From: Celoporthe dispersa
Lineage: Eukaryota > Ascomycota > Sordariomycetes > Diaporthales > Cryphonectriaceae
DNA: 64,000 bases
Direction: 5' to 3'
Assembly (NCBI GenBank): GCA_016584495.1
Contig: WAID01000003.1
Coordinates: 806,001-870,000 of the forward strand
Of this stretch, positions 1-12,175 are shown piece after piece. Position 1 is the first letter of the stretch; each line of letters opens with the position of its first letter. Below the pieces are notes generated by a model. That model did not search any database. It was not told where the DNA came from and worked only from the letters and a program-made list of their open reading frames with translations. A program made the translations under genes and the position numbers.

Positions 1-556
1 CAGAAACGGGATCCTCGAGAGGTTTTTGAAGACAGCAGTAGTGTTGCTACTTTGGCGCTGGGAGCTGGGACTGGGCATTATGTAGGGAGATACCCCCTCA
101 AAAAGCATCAAAAACACATACCAAAAGAGAGAGAGAGAGACCTACCACCAAGAGAACGACACCATAGAATGCGTTCGTCCTGTTGGAAAGGAGACTTTTG
201 TAAAGTCTCCCTTGGGCAGGAATTTTTATACAGTCCATGTTGTTCATAAAAGAGACAGCCTCATCTCTGCGCAAAGGGCCCACTCATGTTTAGAAAAAAA
301 AACACAAAAACACATATTTGTGGTATGAATTCTGGGTGCCTGATTACTTTTCCATCCAGTCTCATACCCTGAATTTCCCTTTCCCTTTCTTGCCACTATC
401 CATCCCCGCTGAGTTGTATCGGAGAGTAGTAGGGATATTGGTATCGTACACCCTTCGCCAAAAACACCGCAGTCAACACCCTACAGATGGAAAGAAGAAG
501 AAACCCAGATCAGCCAGAGAATCAGATCATGGTGGGCTCAGCCGGACCATCGGTGA
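1..556. other. intergenic, PMT 3' flank
   Basis: No protein-coding gene is supported here. The stretch should hold the 3' untranslated region of the O-mannosyltransferase gene that ends at 557 on the minus strand. A short GA repeat lies near 127-140. The small open frames on both strands show no recognisable domain. Confidence 0.5.
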
Positions 557-3500
557 CTATGAGCCCGACCGGCTGCTTGCCTCCTTCTTCTCGCTGGCAG
601 GCTTCGGCTGCTTGGCCCGCGCCTCATGGTCTCCCTCGACACTCTCCTTGGCAGGCGGGATGGACTCCTCACGCTCACCCCGCTCCTTGATCGTCTTGGA
701 GTCGACGCCCTCGACATCAGGGTGCGGAGGCGCCACCCCGGCCTTCTGGAGCTCATCCTCACCGGCGGGGGCCTCCACCTCATTCCCATCAGCGTCGAGC
801 ATTCGGGTGCGGGTCTCGTAGCGCGTCTTGAACTCTACCTTGCCCTCGAGCGCCTTGATCTGCTCCTCGTCGAGGATGTTGCCATCCTGATCGCGATACT
901 CGATGCGCTCCTCGCGCTTGACGAGGCGCTGTCCGGGTGGTATGGGGGCGCCACTGATACCTGCGTTCTTGAAGAAATCATCAGGGTCATGAATGGGCTT
1001 CTGTGCGTCGTCGCCGGCCTGCAGACCGTCACCCTCCGCTGGGGCATCCGACTTCACTGCTGCACTGGTGGACGCCACAGACGCTCTAGGCACGCCGCTG
1101 TACTGGTCATACTGTCACGAGAATCATGTTAGCCACCCCAACGACGACCAAGGTACGCGCGCATAAAAGGAATGTGAGAGAGAACTCCATACGGAAGGGA
1201 AGGTACTCTTGCGTCTGTGTCTGGCTCTGAAAGCCAAATGTCGACTTTGCCCCCTTGCCGTCTATAGGACTTCCAGGTTCGCAGAAATGACCGCATTTCA
1301 ATGTACGCCAAAGCAAGGGCAGCGGCGACCCTACGAGCACTCGCTCTGGTCACATCCCCCTCCCTCCTTTTTTTTTTTTTTTTTAAAAAAAAATCCTTCT
1401 TGTGTCTCAGGAACGCTGCCTCTGGGGCAGCGTTCTGGAGGGTATTAGCTCTGGAGCAAAGCTACTTACGCTGCTGAAGAACGTGTTGCAGTCAAAGTCC
1501 CAGGTGTCGAACAGCTTGACACGCTGGCACTCATTCTTCGTCCACATGTTACCGTATGCGAGGGGCGCATACAGCATAAACACCGCAGCCGACACGACCA
1601 AGAAGCTGACCGTCGCGGTCTTGTTGATGACTGGGTTCTCGCGGATAACCGAGATCGGGGCACGAGCCGTCACAAAATCGAAAAACTGGCACAGCGCGAT
1701 GATGGCGAAGACCAATGCCGGGAAGTAGTGGTGCAGGAAGAGCTGGCGCTGCATCAGGTAGAAGGGGAAGTAGTGGAGTGCCCAACCCAGCACCGACATG
1801 CCTATCTCGTAGTCGAATCGCTTGAAGGTCGTGTTGGCGTAGTCGTTGCAGCTCCTCTGCCACCGGAGGACGGCGATGCCCTTGAACAGGACATAGACGG
1901 CGACGGCCAGGGTCGAGGTCCACCAGATGACTGGGTTGCCGATGAGGTAGACCTGCCGGTGGTTCTTACCCCAGAAGTTGATGCCTCGTCGCAGGATGGG
2001 CCATGACCCCGGGCGGGAGTCCCAGGCATGGGACTCGACGAGGCCGGCGTTGGTCTTCCACATGACCTGCTGCAGCTCCAAGAACTTGCCAAAGAAGCCG
2101 GGGTTCTCATAGTTGACCTTCTCCGAGTCCGGACCAAGCATAGGGTGCTCGTTGGACTCAATATACCAGAGGCTGTTGGGGAGCGTACCGCCCCGGGCGC
2201 AAGTGACCTCTTGTTGCTCCGAGGCCCACTCCGGAAGCTTCACCTTGTGAGAGAACAAGACACAGCCAGTCATGATGTGGACCAGCTTGAACTTGGTCTC
2301 GATGGTGCGGAGCCGCTCCCGCGCCAGACCAGGCTTGGACTGCTTCTCGACAATCTCGACACGGAAATAATCATTGGCGTCACCCTCGAATCCCTCGTAC
2401 CCGTAGGCGGAAACCTCGTTCTGCCAGTCGGCCTCGGTAACGGGGGGTCGGACGTCGTGCGAGTGAACGCGGCGGTGGGTGGCCTGGTGGTAGATGCGGA
2501 CGACATCGCCATCCTTGATGTAGGCAGGCTCGTCCAGCTTGTCCCAGGCGTCAGTGCCGTTGATAGGCTCGCCATTGATATCCAGAGGTTGGGTCTGGTT
2601 CTCCAGGAGCCACAAATTGTTCTCGTCCTTGTGTGGGTAGAGGGTAATCTGTTGCTGCTTGCTGCCGGTCGGGTACATGAGGGGATGAGAGTGGAGGTAG
2701 CCACCTTGCGTGTTGACATGGCGGATAGATACTCTGCTCCCCATAAGCACGTCCACAGGAACGTCCTGCATGCCCTTGGAGTTCAGGGTAGACTGGAACT
2801 CGGAGCTCATGAAGCCGTCACCCTCTCCAGGATTGACGAGGCAGGCAAAGTGGATCGCAAACATTGCCAGGTAGAAGGTAGCTGGAATCACAATCAGGCA
2901 GAAGACGCGCGCCATGAAGTGTTTGGCAAACACGCGCTGGTGGCATGGTCAGCAGCTAATTTTCCCCAAGATAACGCGACCGGGAGCTGAACTCACAATC
3001 GTGACGGTCTTGGTATCACCGAGGAGCACCCAGAGCTGAACTAGGGTCAAGGACCCAACCCAGGCGATCGTGAAGAGACCGACCCATTTGATGCTGAAGG
3101 TGATGCCCAAGCCCAGACCCGTCATGACGAGCCAGAACCACCAGCTCGCCTGGAAGGCCTTGGTAGGTCCCAGTTCATGTTGATTCGTGAAGGAGACAAA
3201 CGACATGGCGGTAAAGGCCGTGGCCAGAACGAGAGGCGAGTCGAGGAGGATCAGGCGAGCTTGGGTCAAGAGACCATTCTCTGCACAAAGGGACGGTGGT
3301 CAGCGCACGTCGCCAAGCGCCAGACGGGCCCACGACTTACCAAAGATGATCAGACCGGCTCCCATGGCAGCTGTGAAGGTGCGGCAGCCGGCAGCCTTCA
3401 GGGTGAGGAACATGGTAGGCACGAGAAGGATGCCGCAGATGGCGGGGAACGCCCGCATGGCGACATAAGGAACCTTGGGCTCCACATAGTCCATCCCGAT

Positions 3501-3933
3501 CTCCTTGAAGTCGAAGTCGCCGTCGAAGCCCGCGAGCCAGCCGAAGAGGGTGATGAGGAGTTTGGCCAGAGGGGGGTGAACGTCCATAAAGAACTTCCCC
3601 TTGATGTATTTCGAGGCGAAGCCGCCGAAGCTGGGGGAAAGAGACGTGTCAGCTCGCGCCGCGCCAGCCAAGGGAGAGACGGGGGAGGGAGCGCGCATGT
3701 GGGCAACACGTACTGGACCTCGTCGAAGACGACACTGTCAGGCTGGTAGATGCGGAAGAGCCGGACGATGGCTCCTAGGATGGTCACACCGATCATGACC
3801 TGGTAGTCGGAGATGGGGAGGAGGAAGACGTCGTTGTCCTCGACGCCCTCGGAGGTGTAGTCCTCCTGCTGCCTCGCCTTGCCGTTGGGAGCAACGGCAG
3901 AGGCGGGCGCCTTGCGCCAGCTGGGCGAGCCAT
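557..3933 (-). CDS. pmt1: protein O-mannosyltransferase (PMT1/PMT2 type, probably PMT1)
   Basis: ER membrane enzyme that transfers mannose from dolichyl-phosphate mannose to Ser/Thr of secretory proteins. I read five exons: 3933-3714, 3630-3341, 3280-2997, 2936-1470 and 1111-557. Exon 1 leads into the conserved luminal loop (FDEVHFGG spans the first splice; MDVHPPLAK follows), then membrane helices, MIR repeats (LHSH-type motifs near 2700, 2450 and 2240) and C-terminal helices (LHHYFPAL near 1720). The charged cytosolic tail (EGKVEFKTRYETRTR) and a length of about 938 residues favour the PMT1 subfamily; PMT2 is the alternative. Family is certain, subfamily is inferred. Two oddities: the best ATG (3933-3931) is one base out of frame with exon 1 and no in-frame ATG exists upstream, and the last intron is 358 nt with a T17A9 tract. 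Confidence 0.9.
1369..1395. repeat. T-run/A-run tract inside the last PMT intron
   Basis: An uninterrupted T run is followed directly by an A run, so the sequence could fold as a simple hairpin on either strand. It lies within the 358-nt last intron of the O-mannosyltransferase gene. It has no apparent coding or terminator role there. Confidence 0.6.
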
Positions 3934-4099
3934 GCTGACGACCGGCGAAGCTTCTGAGGGTCGGCGGCGCGTTCGTACGGGACGGGGCCGGAGGATGTTT
4001 GAGGGTGCGGTTTCGAGGTCGAGGCGTTACACGAGGAAGGAGAGGGAGAGGGAGAAGCTGCTGAAGGAAAAAAAGAAGTTTATGAACGAGTGTCAAGAA

Positions 4100-7000
4100 G
4101 AGAAGTGGGTCATCTATAAGGTGGTCGTCATCAGCTGATGGTCGACAAACAAGAGGATCAGGGATTCAATGGCAGCAGACACACGTCGTGACTGTATTGA
4201 ACAGCCAAGACAGAGGACCTTGGGGGTGGTCTGTCGATCCTGCTGTCACTGAAGCCAAGGATGTAACAGCAATTCGCAGGAAAAGAGTCTGAAGCAAGGA
4301 GGATGGGGAAAGGGGGTGGAAATATTTGAGGCGTTCAGGATGGACGAAGGGTTCAAGCTCGAAAGAGGCCACTTTACGAATTAGGCCTGCTTTCGTCTGA
4401 TGCTGTTAGGTGCTAGCTCCCAGCTTGCTGGCAAGGGATAGCTGGGGCTAAATTGTGGCACCCAACTGGGGGGGGGCCTGTAGCCAGGCAGACAGGGTGG
4501 GGGATTGGGGGTGGCTTCAGGGGGCAGGGGTCCTTGAAGTTGTAGCTGGCAACCCACCTACCTGCGGCTAGGGGGCATGACAAACTAATGAGCCAAGTCA
4601 TCACTACCGCTGCAAGAAACTGCAGACAGCACATATCTGCCTTCACAGAGAATATCACAAGAGCAGTAGATCCATCAGCGGTATGTGGGTATGTGCTCAA
4701 GTATGAAACTTTCTTTCAGGCTTTGTGTTAAAGCTCCTCTATACATCGCTCAGGAATAGACATCGATGCTCAAGGTAAACATACCAAACATTTCATACCA
4801 ACTTCTGGATGCTCTGTTGCTATGTTAGATTGCTAACCAGATCCCGTGTTCATACTCAGACTGCTACCAAGTGCTACCAAATTCAGAGACCAAGGGTGGT
4901 GAAAGTTTTCTGGGAGCCCCGGCCAAGTGGATGGCATGCAGTAAAACTTTTGGGGTGAACAACACCAGCAGAGCTGCCCCCTGCAACGGACCGGAGGCAG
5001 CCCTGTCACCCAGGCAGATGCAGGTGCCGTGGTAGATGCTTGTCCGTATTGACCCAGACTGTGGTGATTCTTGGTCCACAAGAGCTTGACCGTGTCCTCC
5101 CCCGGTATATCGGACAGCCCTACGGGGGGTGGCTGGCCTGGTCGACCTTGATGGGGCGCAGCGTTGACAGCGCCTTTGGATAGAATGCGGAGTTCGGGTC
5201 AGTGATGACTGCAATTGCACGTCGGACCGTATCACTCTCCATCCCGTATGGGAAAGTGCGCTCTTTTGGGTTATAGATATTCGCTGCTGTTCAATGTTGT
5301 GTTGGTTTTCGAGATGTGAGCCACCGCCTCAGCACAGCTCCACAGGCCACAGGCCCTGCTTCACTCCTCCATGTCTGGCGCACTTCCCCCATCCTGTGGC
5401 CATTCACGTGGGTGTGTACTCGACTCGTGCGTGTTGTGGCCGACCAAGTGTTTGGAACCATAGGTGCATTTTATCTAACAGAATATTAGAAATTAGCTGG
5501 AACTCAGTCATGAGGTCGAAGTGCTTTCTTACTCTGTCAGACAACTTATTAGCTTGTACACGGTCACCGATGATAGGTTGGCAGTCTTGTCAGAAGGCTT
5601 GAAGAGGCACCATTGAGCTTTGATGTCCATGGTTCCAGTGAGAACGTCTCTGGCTTGTTGGAGTTGATGCCATCCATTGCAGTGTCCTCGTCATAGATGA
5701 CCTGGGGGCCACAGATGAATTCTTCTTGAGGAGCTTCTGCTGATCTTATCTTTGCTTCTGCAGGTGGTGCCCCGGCTGAGTGATAGCTGAATAGTAACAG
5801 TTCTTGTTGAGATGTGGATGACTGTATACAAGAAATGCAGCAGGGCCCTGATGGACTCTGGGTATGTCCCGTGCAGCTTGTGAAGAAGAACAAGGGTACA
5901 CTTGAGGTATGGTACAGAGAAGCGCTGGAGGCAAATCCAGAGAGAGGATCTCAGAAAGCTGACATGTTATCAGAGGAGGATTGTGATGTGATGGTGACTT
6001 GAAGTGAACGCAAATTGATCCTCGCCCCTCTGGCTGCTAATTGCCTCAGAGCACCGTCCGTTGGAGATACAACTTCCGGCTCAGAAGGGGTTGTCCACTT
6101 GATTCGTATTGATGAGGTCTGGGCTGCTCAACTTGGAACCAAATGGGATTTTTGCTGAAAGAGTTTGGTAATAAAATATAGACTAGTTGATACGATGTTG
6201 CCAGCCAATAAAGGTACGGCCTTGTTCAAAGCGAGACCGTTCAAAACCCCTTGGCTCATGGGGTTGTAGTCAGTTTATGTTGATGGTAAATGAGATGGGA
6301 GAGTCCAATCCTGAGGTTGGCATTAATACGATTATATGGAAAATGTACCATTTTCTACGACTTTCTATCCATTACCTTCCATCCATTGACTTGCTATTTT
6401 CCGGCAACACAATTAGCCTTCATTCAGGGAAATCGATATGCTCAAAAATTCGGCTCTTTTCTAGAAAGCAGCGGAACACTCGATACGCAGACTAATTAGT
6501 CGCTGTTAAGCGGCAGCCCGGCGGTCATCTCTGATCAGCTTCGCGCCCAACCGAGACAAAATGCTCTGGTTCCGTGTTAAATCTTATTGATGATAGACAT
6601 ACCTAGACATAGATTCGAGTCTCTGGGGTTCGATATGATGATTATACACGTGTTCGATGCACTTCTGCAACTGTGCTTGCCTGGACCCGAAGACGAGCTA
6701 TCACATGCGCGTGTGCTTTCGTCTTCCCACCAGGCTGGTTCGCCTGTATGACAAGCGACTCCTGCCTTATGGTCCCCAAAAGCTGACCTTATATAAACCT
6801 AAGGGCATGTCCAGCATGAAATTTCGGCGATGAGCATCGATTTTTGATATGCTGCCCTTGCTTCGTCTGTCGCTTTGCATGTCTGATATGCCTCTCACTC
6901 TAGAGCTAAGGGACTGATAATGCGGGCTTTGACACCATACCCTCGTAGGGGGCCTGGGTAGTGAGAGGACCATGAGTGTGCTCATCCTCCTAGGCGCTCC

Positions 7001-7560
7001 CCCTGATGTGCCGTGCTTTGCGGTGGCCTGACGGGTGTCTATGGTACGTGCAGCTGGCGTCCAAAGTTCCGGTGGCCGATATCGTTGCCCGTCAGATCGA
7101 TGGAGGAAAGCTTCCTTTAAGAGAAAAACATTACACAGGAGCAAGGAGATCTGTAGGTTAATTATACCTAAGTTTTCAGTGCTCTACTGAAATGGTGTAC
7201 GCTCAGTGGCAATTCGAGGTTTGGATGCGGGAATTCGGCGGTGCCGGCCCTAGGCTTCAGCAGTGGTTTATCATGTTGGCTGTATCCTACGAATTTAGCC
7301 TTTAGACCATCAACACTGAGTACCTACGGTAGAGGTGGTCTCCTCAGTCTTAGCCCCATATGAGTGCATGCATGTTGATACATGAGGCCATGCTGTGATG
7401 CGTGTTCTCTAACCGGTGTGTCTTGTGCGAGTCCGAGCCATCATGGAGAAAAGACAGTAAGGTTGTTTTTGCATTTGGAGATACCTGCTCTGATGGTACT
7501 GGTCTGTACCACAGAGGAGCAAAGATTTCTTTCCTTTGATCTGGACTGTGTCCCTACTGC
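4100..7560. other. gene-poor interval, no recognisable gene
   Basis: About 3.4 kb between the O-mannosyltransferase promoter and the 3' end of LYS9. Only short open frames occur on either strand. The most coding-like is on the minus strand around 5893-5564 (hydrophilic, about 100 residues), but it has no motif I recognise and is flanked by stops. The part around 6100-6500 is visibly AT-richer. No terminal repeats, transposase or reverse transcriptase motifs were seen, so I do not call a mobile element. Confidence 0.45.
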
Positions 7561-7561
7561 T

Positions 7562-9889
7562 CTACTTGACGATCGCCCGTGGAGAGTGCTTTATGCGACA
7601 ATCTCCTCCCTTGCAGGCGATTCCGTATTTCTAGAAGAGATTGAAATTAGCTTATTAACCCCCGTGTATTTCCCCCCCACGTAGCTTGCACTCACCTCCT
7701 TGAGCTCCTTTATCAGGGAATCGTTGATCTTGCTGTTCATCGGAGCGAGAACACCCTTCTCGGCGAGGGTTCCATCCAGAACTTGCTTGACGGCGACCGC
7801 GCATGGGACACCAACTAGATGTAATTAGCTCAACACGCATCTATTCATCCAAGGGCAAATGCTTACCGAGCTTGGCCATTGCTGAGTAACCACCGGCCTC
7901 GGTGCTGCCGTACTCGCAGAGGGTGGACAGTCGTGTCTGCTTGCTGCCGTCCTTCAACTCAACCTCGAACTTGTGCTGGAGACTGCGCTGTGTCAGCACT
8001 AGGCTTCCGAGAATGCTACCTTCTATAGTCCACTTACATGACAAGATCCCGTTCTCCCTCGCCAAATTGCATCTTCTGCTCGAGGGTGGCGCAGATAGTA
8101 TCCAAGGGGTTTCCTCGTGGAGTGGTCTTGAGACCCATATCGTCAGTGACATCTGTCTGTGACAACCCCGCTGCGTGTCCAATGTACGCGACGCATTCTC
8201 GGGCGGACAGGGACATAAAGACAAGGATGGTAGCCTACCTCTTGTGACGAGAACATTCCAAGCCATTTCATGCCGGCTAGGATATGCTGCTTCTGCTCAT
8301 CATCCTGGAACGTGCTCTTGGCGGAGATAGCCTTGATTAGCTCCGCCTCATCCGACGATGGCGCAGCAAGGACCTCCTGTGTGACCTCCTTCCAAGGCTT
8401 GGGTTCCTTGCAGCTAGCTCGCTCGGTATCGTCGAGGAAGCCGATATCGACGAGGACCTTGACAAATTCGGGGGAAGCCGGCGTAGCGAAGAGTGCCCCT
8501 AGACTCATGTCAATAACTTACTTTAGATCACCGAGCATCCGACCTGATGAGTGTACCTGATGATGGTCTGGGCCTCCGGGATGTTGTAGCGCTCCTTGTA
8601 CGGGGTCGAGTCTCTGTTGGGATACGCAACAAGGTTGTATCCTGCAAGGACGAGATGTCAGCCTCACACAGCAAAGAAAGAGCAATGCAAGCTGCGACAG
8701 TTTGGTCTCCAGCGCGGGGAAAAGTCTTCAAACACATTGTAGGCATGGAGTTTGCTGACCTGGGTAGATGCGGTATGGCTTGGCGGTGGCCATCAGATCT
8801 GTGAGCATGCATATTAGCTTGTGGTTTTTTAGACAAGGTCGGGGAGGCTCTCGTGGTAGTTCCAAGACGTGGACTGTGTGGAGTGCGTCCGTGAGATTCT
8901 TACCTGGGCCTGCCACGTTGACGACCTTGCCGTCTCGGTAGAAGCTGGCAGCGTTCCGCAGGGCGAGGAGAACACCGCGGGGCGACCTGAGACCGTGCTG
9001 TGTTAGAGATATAATTCTGAATATGCCGAGGTACTGCGGCCAAACAACGTATGCCAGAACTACGCCAGGTCATGTCGAGGGACGAGGTACTCGGGGTTTT
9101 CCTACCAAGAGAACTTGTATCCCAACGGGTTACCAGAGTTCTCTGGGGATGGGAGACCTCCACAGTACGACAAGAAGGAGGTGATCTTCCCGCCCTCCTT
9201 GTGGACTTCCTCGATAGTCTTGACAGCGTCTGGAGGAATCTATTAATGCCATGTACTCAAATCATGTTTTCGAAGGTTGCTTACACAGATGGTCGATACC
9301 CGGGTCTATAGAAGAGTTAGCTGTTGTTTCGCAACAGGTGTCCTTTGAGGAACGGGGGACCTACCCAGACCGATCTCGTTCATGACGGTGATGCCGGCAT
9401 CCTTGCACTGCTGGTCGAGCTCCAGCATAGCAGGCGAGACATAACTCGTCGTGACAACGTGCTTCTTGGTTCGGATAGCCGACTTGATGACGGCGGCGTG
9501 GAAGGTGTAGGGGATCAGGCTGATGACGAGGTCGTGCTTGGCAAGCTCGGCATCCAGGGCCTGGTCGTTGGTAACGTCAAGGGAGATGGGGTTGGCATTC
9601 TTGACACCAGCGGAGAGCGACTTGGCCGACTCGAGAGTTCTGCAGGCTGTGCAAGAGCGTCAATAGATCGGTCGCAGAGCATGAGCTTGACTTGGAGGGG
9701 AAGAGAGCCATACCGACAGTGACGGGAATACCTGACTCGGAGAGGATATCGAGGGTTGGTCTGGTGACGAAACCAGCGCCGAGCATCAACACCCTGTGGA
9801 AAGTAAGTATTACACCGTGGGCGAGTGAATCTCTCTCAACGTAAGAAAAAACGTTTGATTGACTGCTGTACTTACTTGTGGGACGCCAT
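7562..9889 (-). CDS. lys9: saccharopine dehydrogenase (NADP+, L-glutamate-forming)
   Basis: Penultimate enzyme of the fungal alpha-aminoadipate pathway to lysine; it condenses aminoadipate semialdehyde with glutamate to give saccharopine. The start is secure: ATG at 9889 opens a 14-base exon (MASHK), an intron follows, and exon 2 (from 9793) gives the Rossmann glycine motif VLMLGAGFVTRP. Further exons include 9646-9365 (TTSYVSPAMLELDQQC), 9305-9285, 9229-9105 (YCGGLPSPENSGNPLGYKF) and 8986 onward, followed by several more short exons ending near 7690. The last exon reads KYGIACK and then runs to a TAG at 7562. In that exon a GGG (7608-7610 as CCC on plus) may carry one extra base: with two G the tail reads EEIVA and stops at 7591, which looks like the natural end. 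The gene is divergent from PRP21 and has a CPC1/GCN4-type site upstream. Confidence 0.93.
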
Positions 9890-10082
9890 GGTGAGTTCCT
9901 TTGGCAGCGAATCTGGGATAGACGCAGACGTATATCTCCTAGGGCAGGTTGTTGGGGCGCCTTTCAGAATCGAAGCTGTCCCGCCTGGGTTGAAAGTTTT
10001 ACTGCTATGACCGTCATGTTAGCCGATGTCGGCCAGTACAGAGCTTGTTACCAAGTTCGGGCATGTATTCTTCCAGGTCCGA

Positions 10083-10089
10083 TGAGTCA
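10083..10089. promoter_or_regulatory. CPC1/GCN4-type site (TGAGTCA) upstream of LYS9
   Basis: TGAGTCA is the complement of the TGACTCA element bound by Gcn4/CPC1 bZIP activators of general amino-acid control. It lies about 195 bp upstream of the LYS9 start codon in the shared LYS9/PRP21 promoter. Lysine genes are established targets of this control in fungi; binding at this copy is inference. Confidence 0.6.
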
Positions 10090-10555
10090 GCAGCACGTCA
10101 CGACCGTTGAACCTACCTATGCAGTGTAACATACGCACCCTGCGCCGCAAACCTAACCAAACGGCAGCCTGAATACTTGAGCGCGTGTGAGACCCTATGT
10201 TTTTCTCTTGAGGAAAATATATCAATTTGCTGGTGCTTCTTCACCAATTGAACGGCAGGGGTACAGGTCGCCCTGTATCTGCTCATGTTCACAGGATCCC
10301 GTCCTGGTTGTCAATTAGTGGTAGGTGCAAAGCAGAGAGGCACAGTGCTAAGCTTGAACAGTGCTAAGCTTGACACTTGCGCTGCCTGCCGGAAACTTAC
10401 ATCCCCTGTACTACCAAAAAAACACGTCCATAACTTTGTCGCGAACTCACAAAACGGGACCCCCTTCCAAAGCGGCTCCCTCCATGTGCTCCCCCCGCGC
10501 CAACGTCCAATTTTCCTCATCAATCTACCTGCCATCGTATAGAACCCCTCGAGGC

Positions 10556-12175
10556 ATGGCGACACCAAATGGCGATGCTGGATCGCCGGCAGCAGCGGCA
10601 GCCACCGGTGAGCTCGATAAGTTCAAGCCGCCCCCTGGTCTTGTGATCCCTCCGCCTGGCGAGATCCGTGAGGCCATCGAGAAGACTGCCAGCTTTGTAA
10701 TCCGTCGCGGACTGAATTTCGAGGAGCGAATCCGCGAGAGCCATGGCACCAACCCCAAGTTTACCTTCTTGTTGAGTCCAGACGAACCATATAATGCCTA
10801 CTACGAATGGCGCAAACAAGAATACAAGGCCGGGAACGTCGCTACCACCACCGCCGCCCAGCAGCCTGGGGATGGGAAAGGTCTGCCTGCAGATGAGCAG
10901 CCCAGGGGTCCACCGCAACCGCCCGAATTCCACTTTTCGGCTCGCATGCCTCGCATCAACCAGAAGGACCTCGAGATCCTGCGGCTCACGGCGCTGTTCG
11001 TTGCGAGAAACGGCCGGCAGTTCATGACAACGCTGGCGCAGAAGGAGGCAGGCAACCCTCAGTTCCAGTTTCTCGTCCAGAATCACACCTTCCACAATTA
11101 CTTCCAGCACATGGTCGATCAATACTCTATACTGCTGCGGGAGGCTGGCATAGGGGAAGGCAGCCAGGCCCAGCAGGAGCGCATGGAAGCGCTGCAAAAG
11201 GACATCGATGACAGGTATCACGTGCTTGCGCGAGCCAAGCAGAGGGCGGCGTGGGCGCGGCACCAGGAAGCAGAGAGGGCCCGGAAGGAGGAGGAGGCGG
11301 AGGAGCAGAAGCTGGAGTTTGCGCGGATTGACTGGAACGACTTCGTGGTGGTCGAGACTATCTTGTTCACCGAGTTTGATGACCAGGCTGAGCTACCACC
11401 CCCGACGACGCTCAATGACCTGCAATACGCCTCGCTGGAGGACAAGAACAGGATGGCGATCAGCTCCAACCTTCGCCTCGAGGAGACCATGCCCTACGAC
11501 GACGGCCCGTTACCAGCCGCGCAACAGACCCTCCCGGTCCACCCAGCCCCCGCAGCGACACCACGACAGCCCCAACCAGCGGACCTACCGCCTACGCCTA
11601 GGTCGCCGCCGCCGCCTCCGCCGCCGCCGCCGCACACTGGGGAGCAAGGCCCTGTAGAGACGAGGAGATGCGGGCGATCGCGGAGCGGGAGCAGGCCCGG
11701 GCGCGGACGAAGCAGGCACAAGCTGAAGCCAGAGGAGGCGTCGGGCCCGTTAAGATCAGGGATGCGCCGGTGCCAAGAACATCCGGGCGGAACAAGGCAG
11801 GGCAGCAGATGGCAATCTGCCCCAACTGCAACCAGCAGGTACCAATTGGCGAGCTGCAGGAACATATGCGCATCGAGCTGCTGGACCCGAGGTGGAAGGA
11901 ACAGAAGGCCAAGGCAGATTCCCGCTATGCAATGACAAACTTGTCGACGTCAGACATGGCAAACAACCTCAAGCGCCTCGCCAGCCAGCGCAGCGATTTG
12001 CATGACGATGCTGGAGTCCCCTTGACCGAGGAAGAGGCCGCCCGGCGCAAGAGGCTTGCTCTCACCCCCCCTCGACGAGGATGAGGAGGGAAAAAGCCCG
12101 ACTGCCGGGGATACGGTGAGCGTCCAGCAGCAGATCAAGGCCATCCATAAGAGATTTGCGGCCGAGAAGAGATGA
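10556..12175 (+). CDS. prp21: splicing factor 3A subunit 1 (SF3a120/Prp21)
   Basis: U2 snRNP component needed for prespliceosome assembly. ATG at 10556 (MATPNGDAG) begins a frame with two SURP modules, about residues 36-85 and 135-190 (MPRINQKDLEILRLTALFVA). A coiled charged region follows, then a long Pro/Ala linker. The C-terminal part (AICPNCNQQVPIGELQEHM, IELLDPRWKEQKAKA, NNLKRLASQRSD) is typical of Prp21 but lies in another frame. Two single-base shifts separate the pieces. A G appears to be missing near 11660 (GAGACGAGG where GAGGACGAGG would continue). One C appears extra in the run 12065-12071; after it the frame ends QQQIKAIHKRFAAEKR and stops at 12173-12175. The net length is then about 539 residues. 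The flaws look like sequencing errors, since essential domains are intact on both sides. Confidence 0.9.

Noticed and set aside
1369..1395. Intrinsic terminator (hairpin plus T run)
   Set aside because: It is inside an intron of a Pol II gene and consists only of T and A runs.
2028..2990. 320-codon plus-strand open frame
   Set aside because: It is antisense to the long O-mannosyltransferase exon with no domain of its own; a shadow of GC-biased codons.
10556..12175. Pseudogene status for PRP21, UBP6, SNX3 and other broken core genes
   Set aside because: Domains on both sides of each break are undamaged and the breaks are single bases at runs or doublets in many unrelated essential genes; error is more likely.
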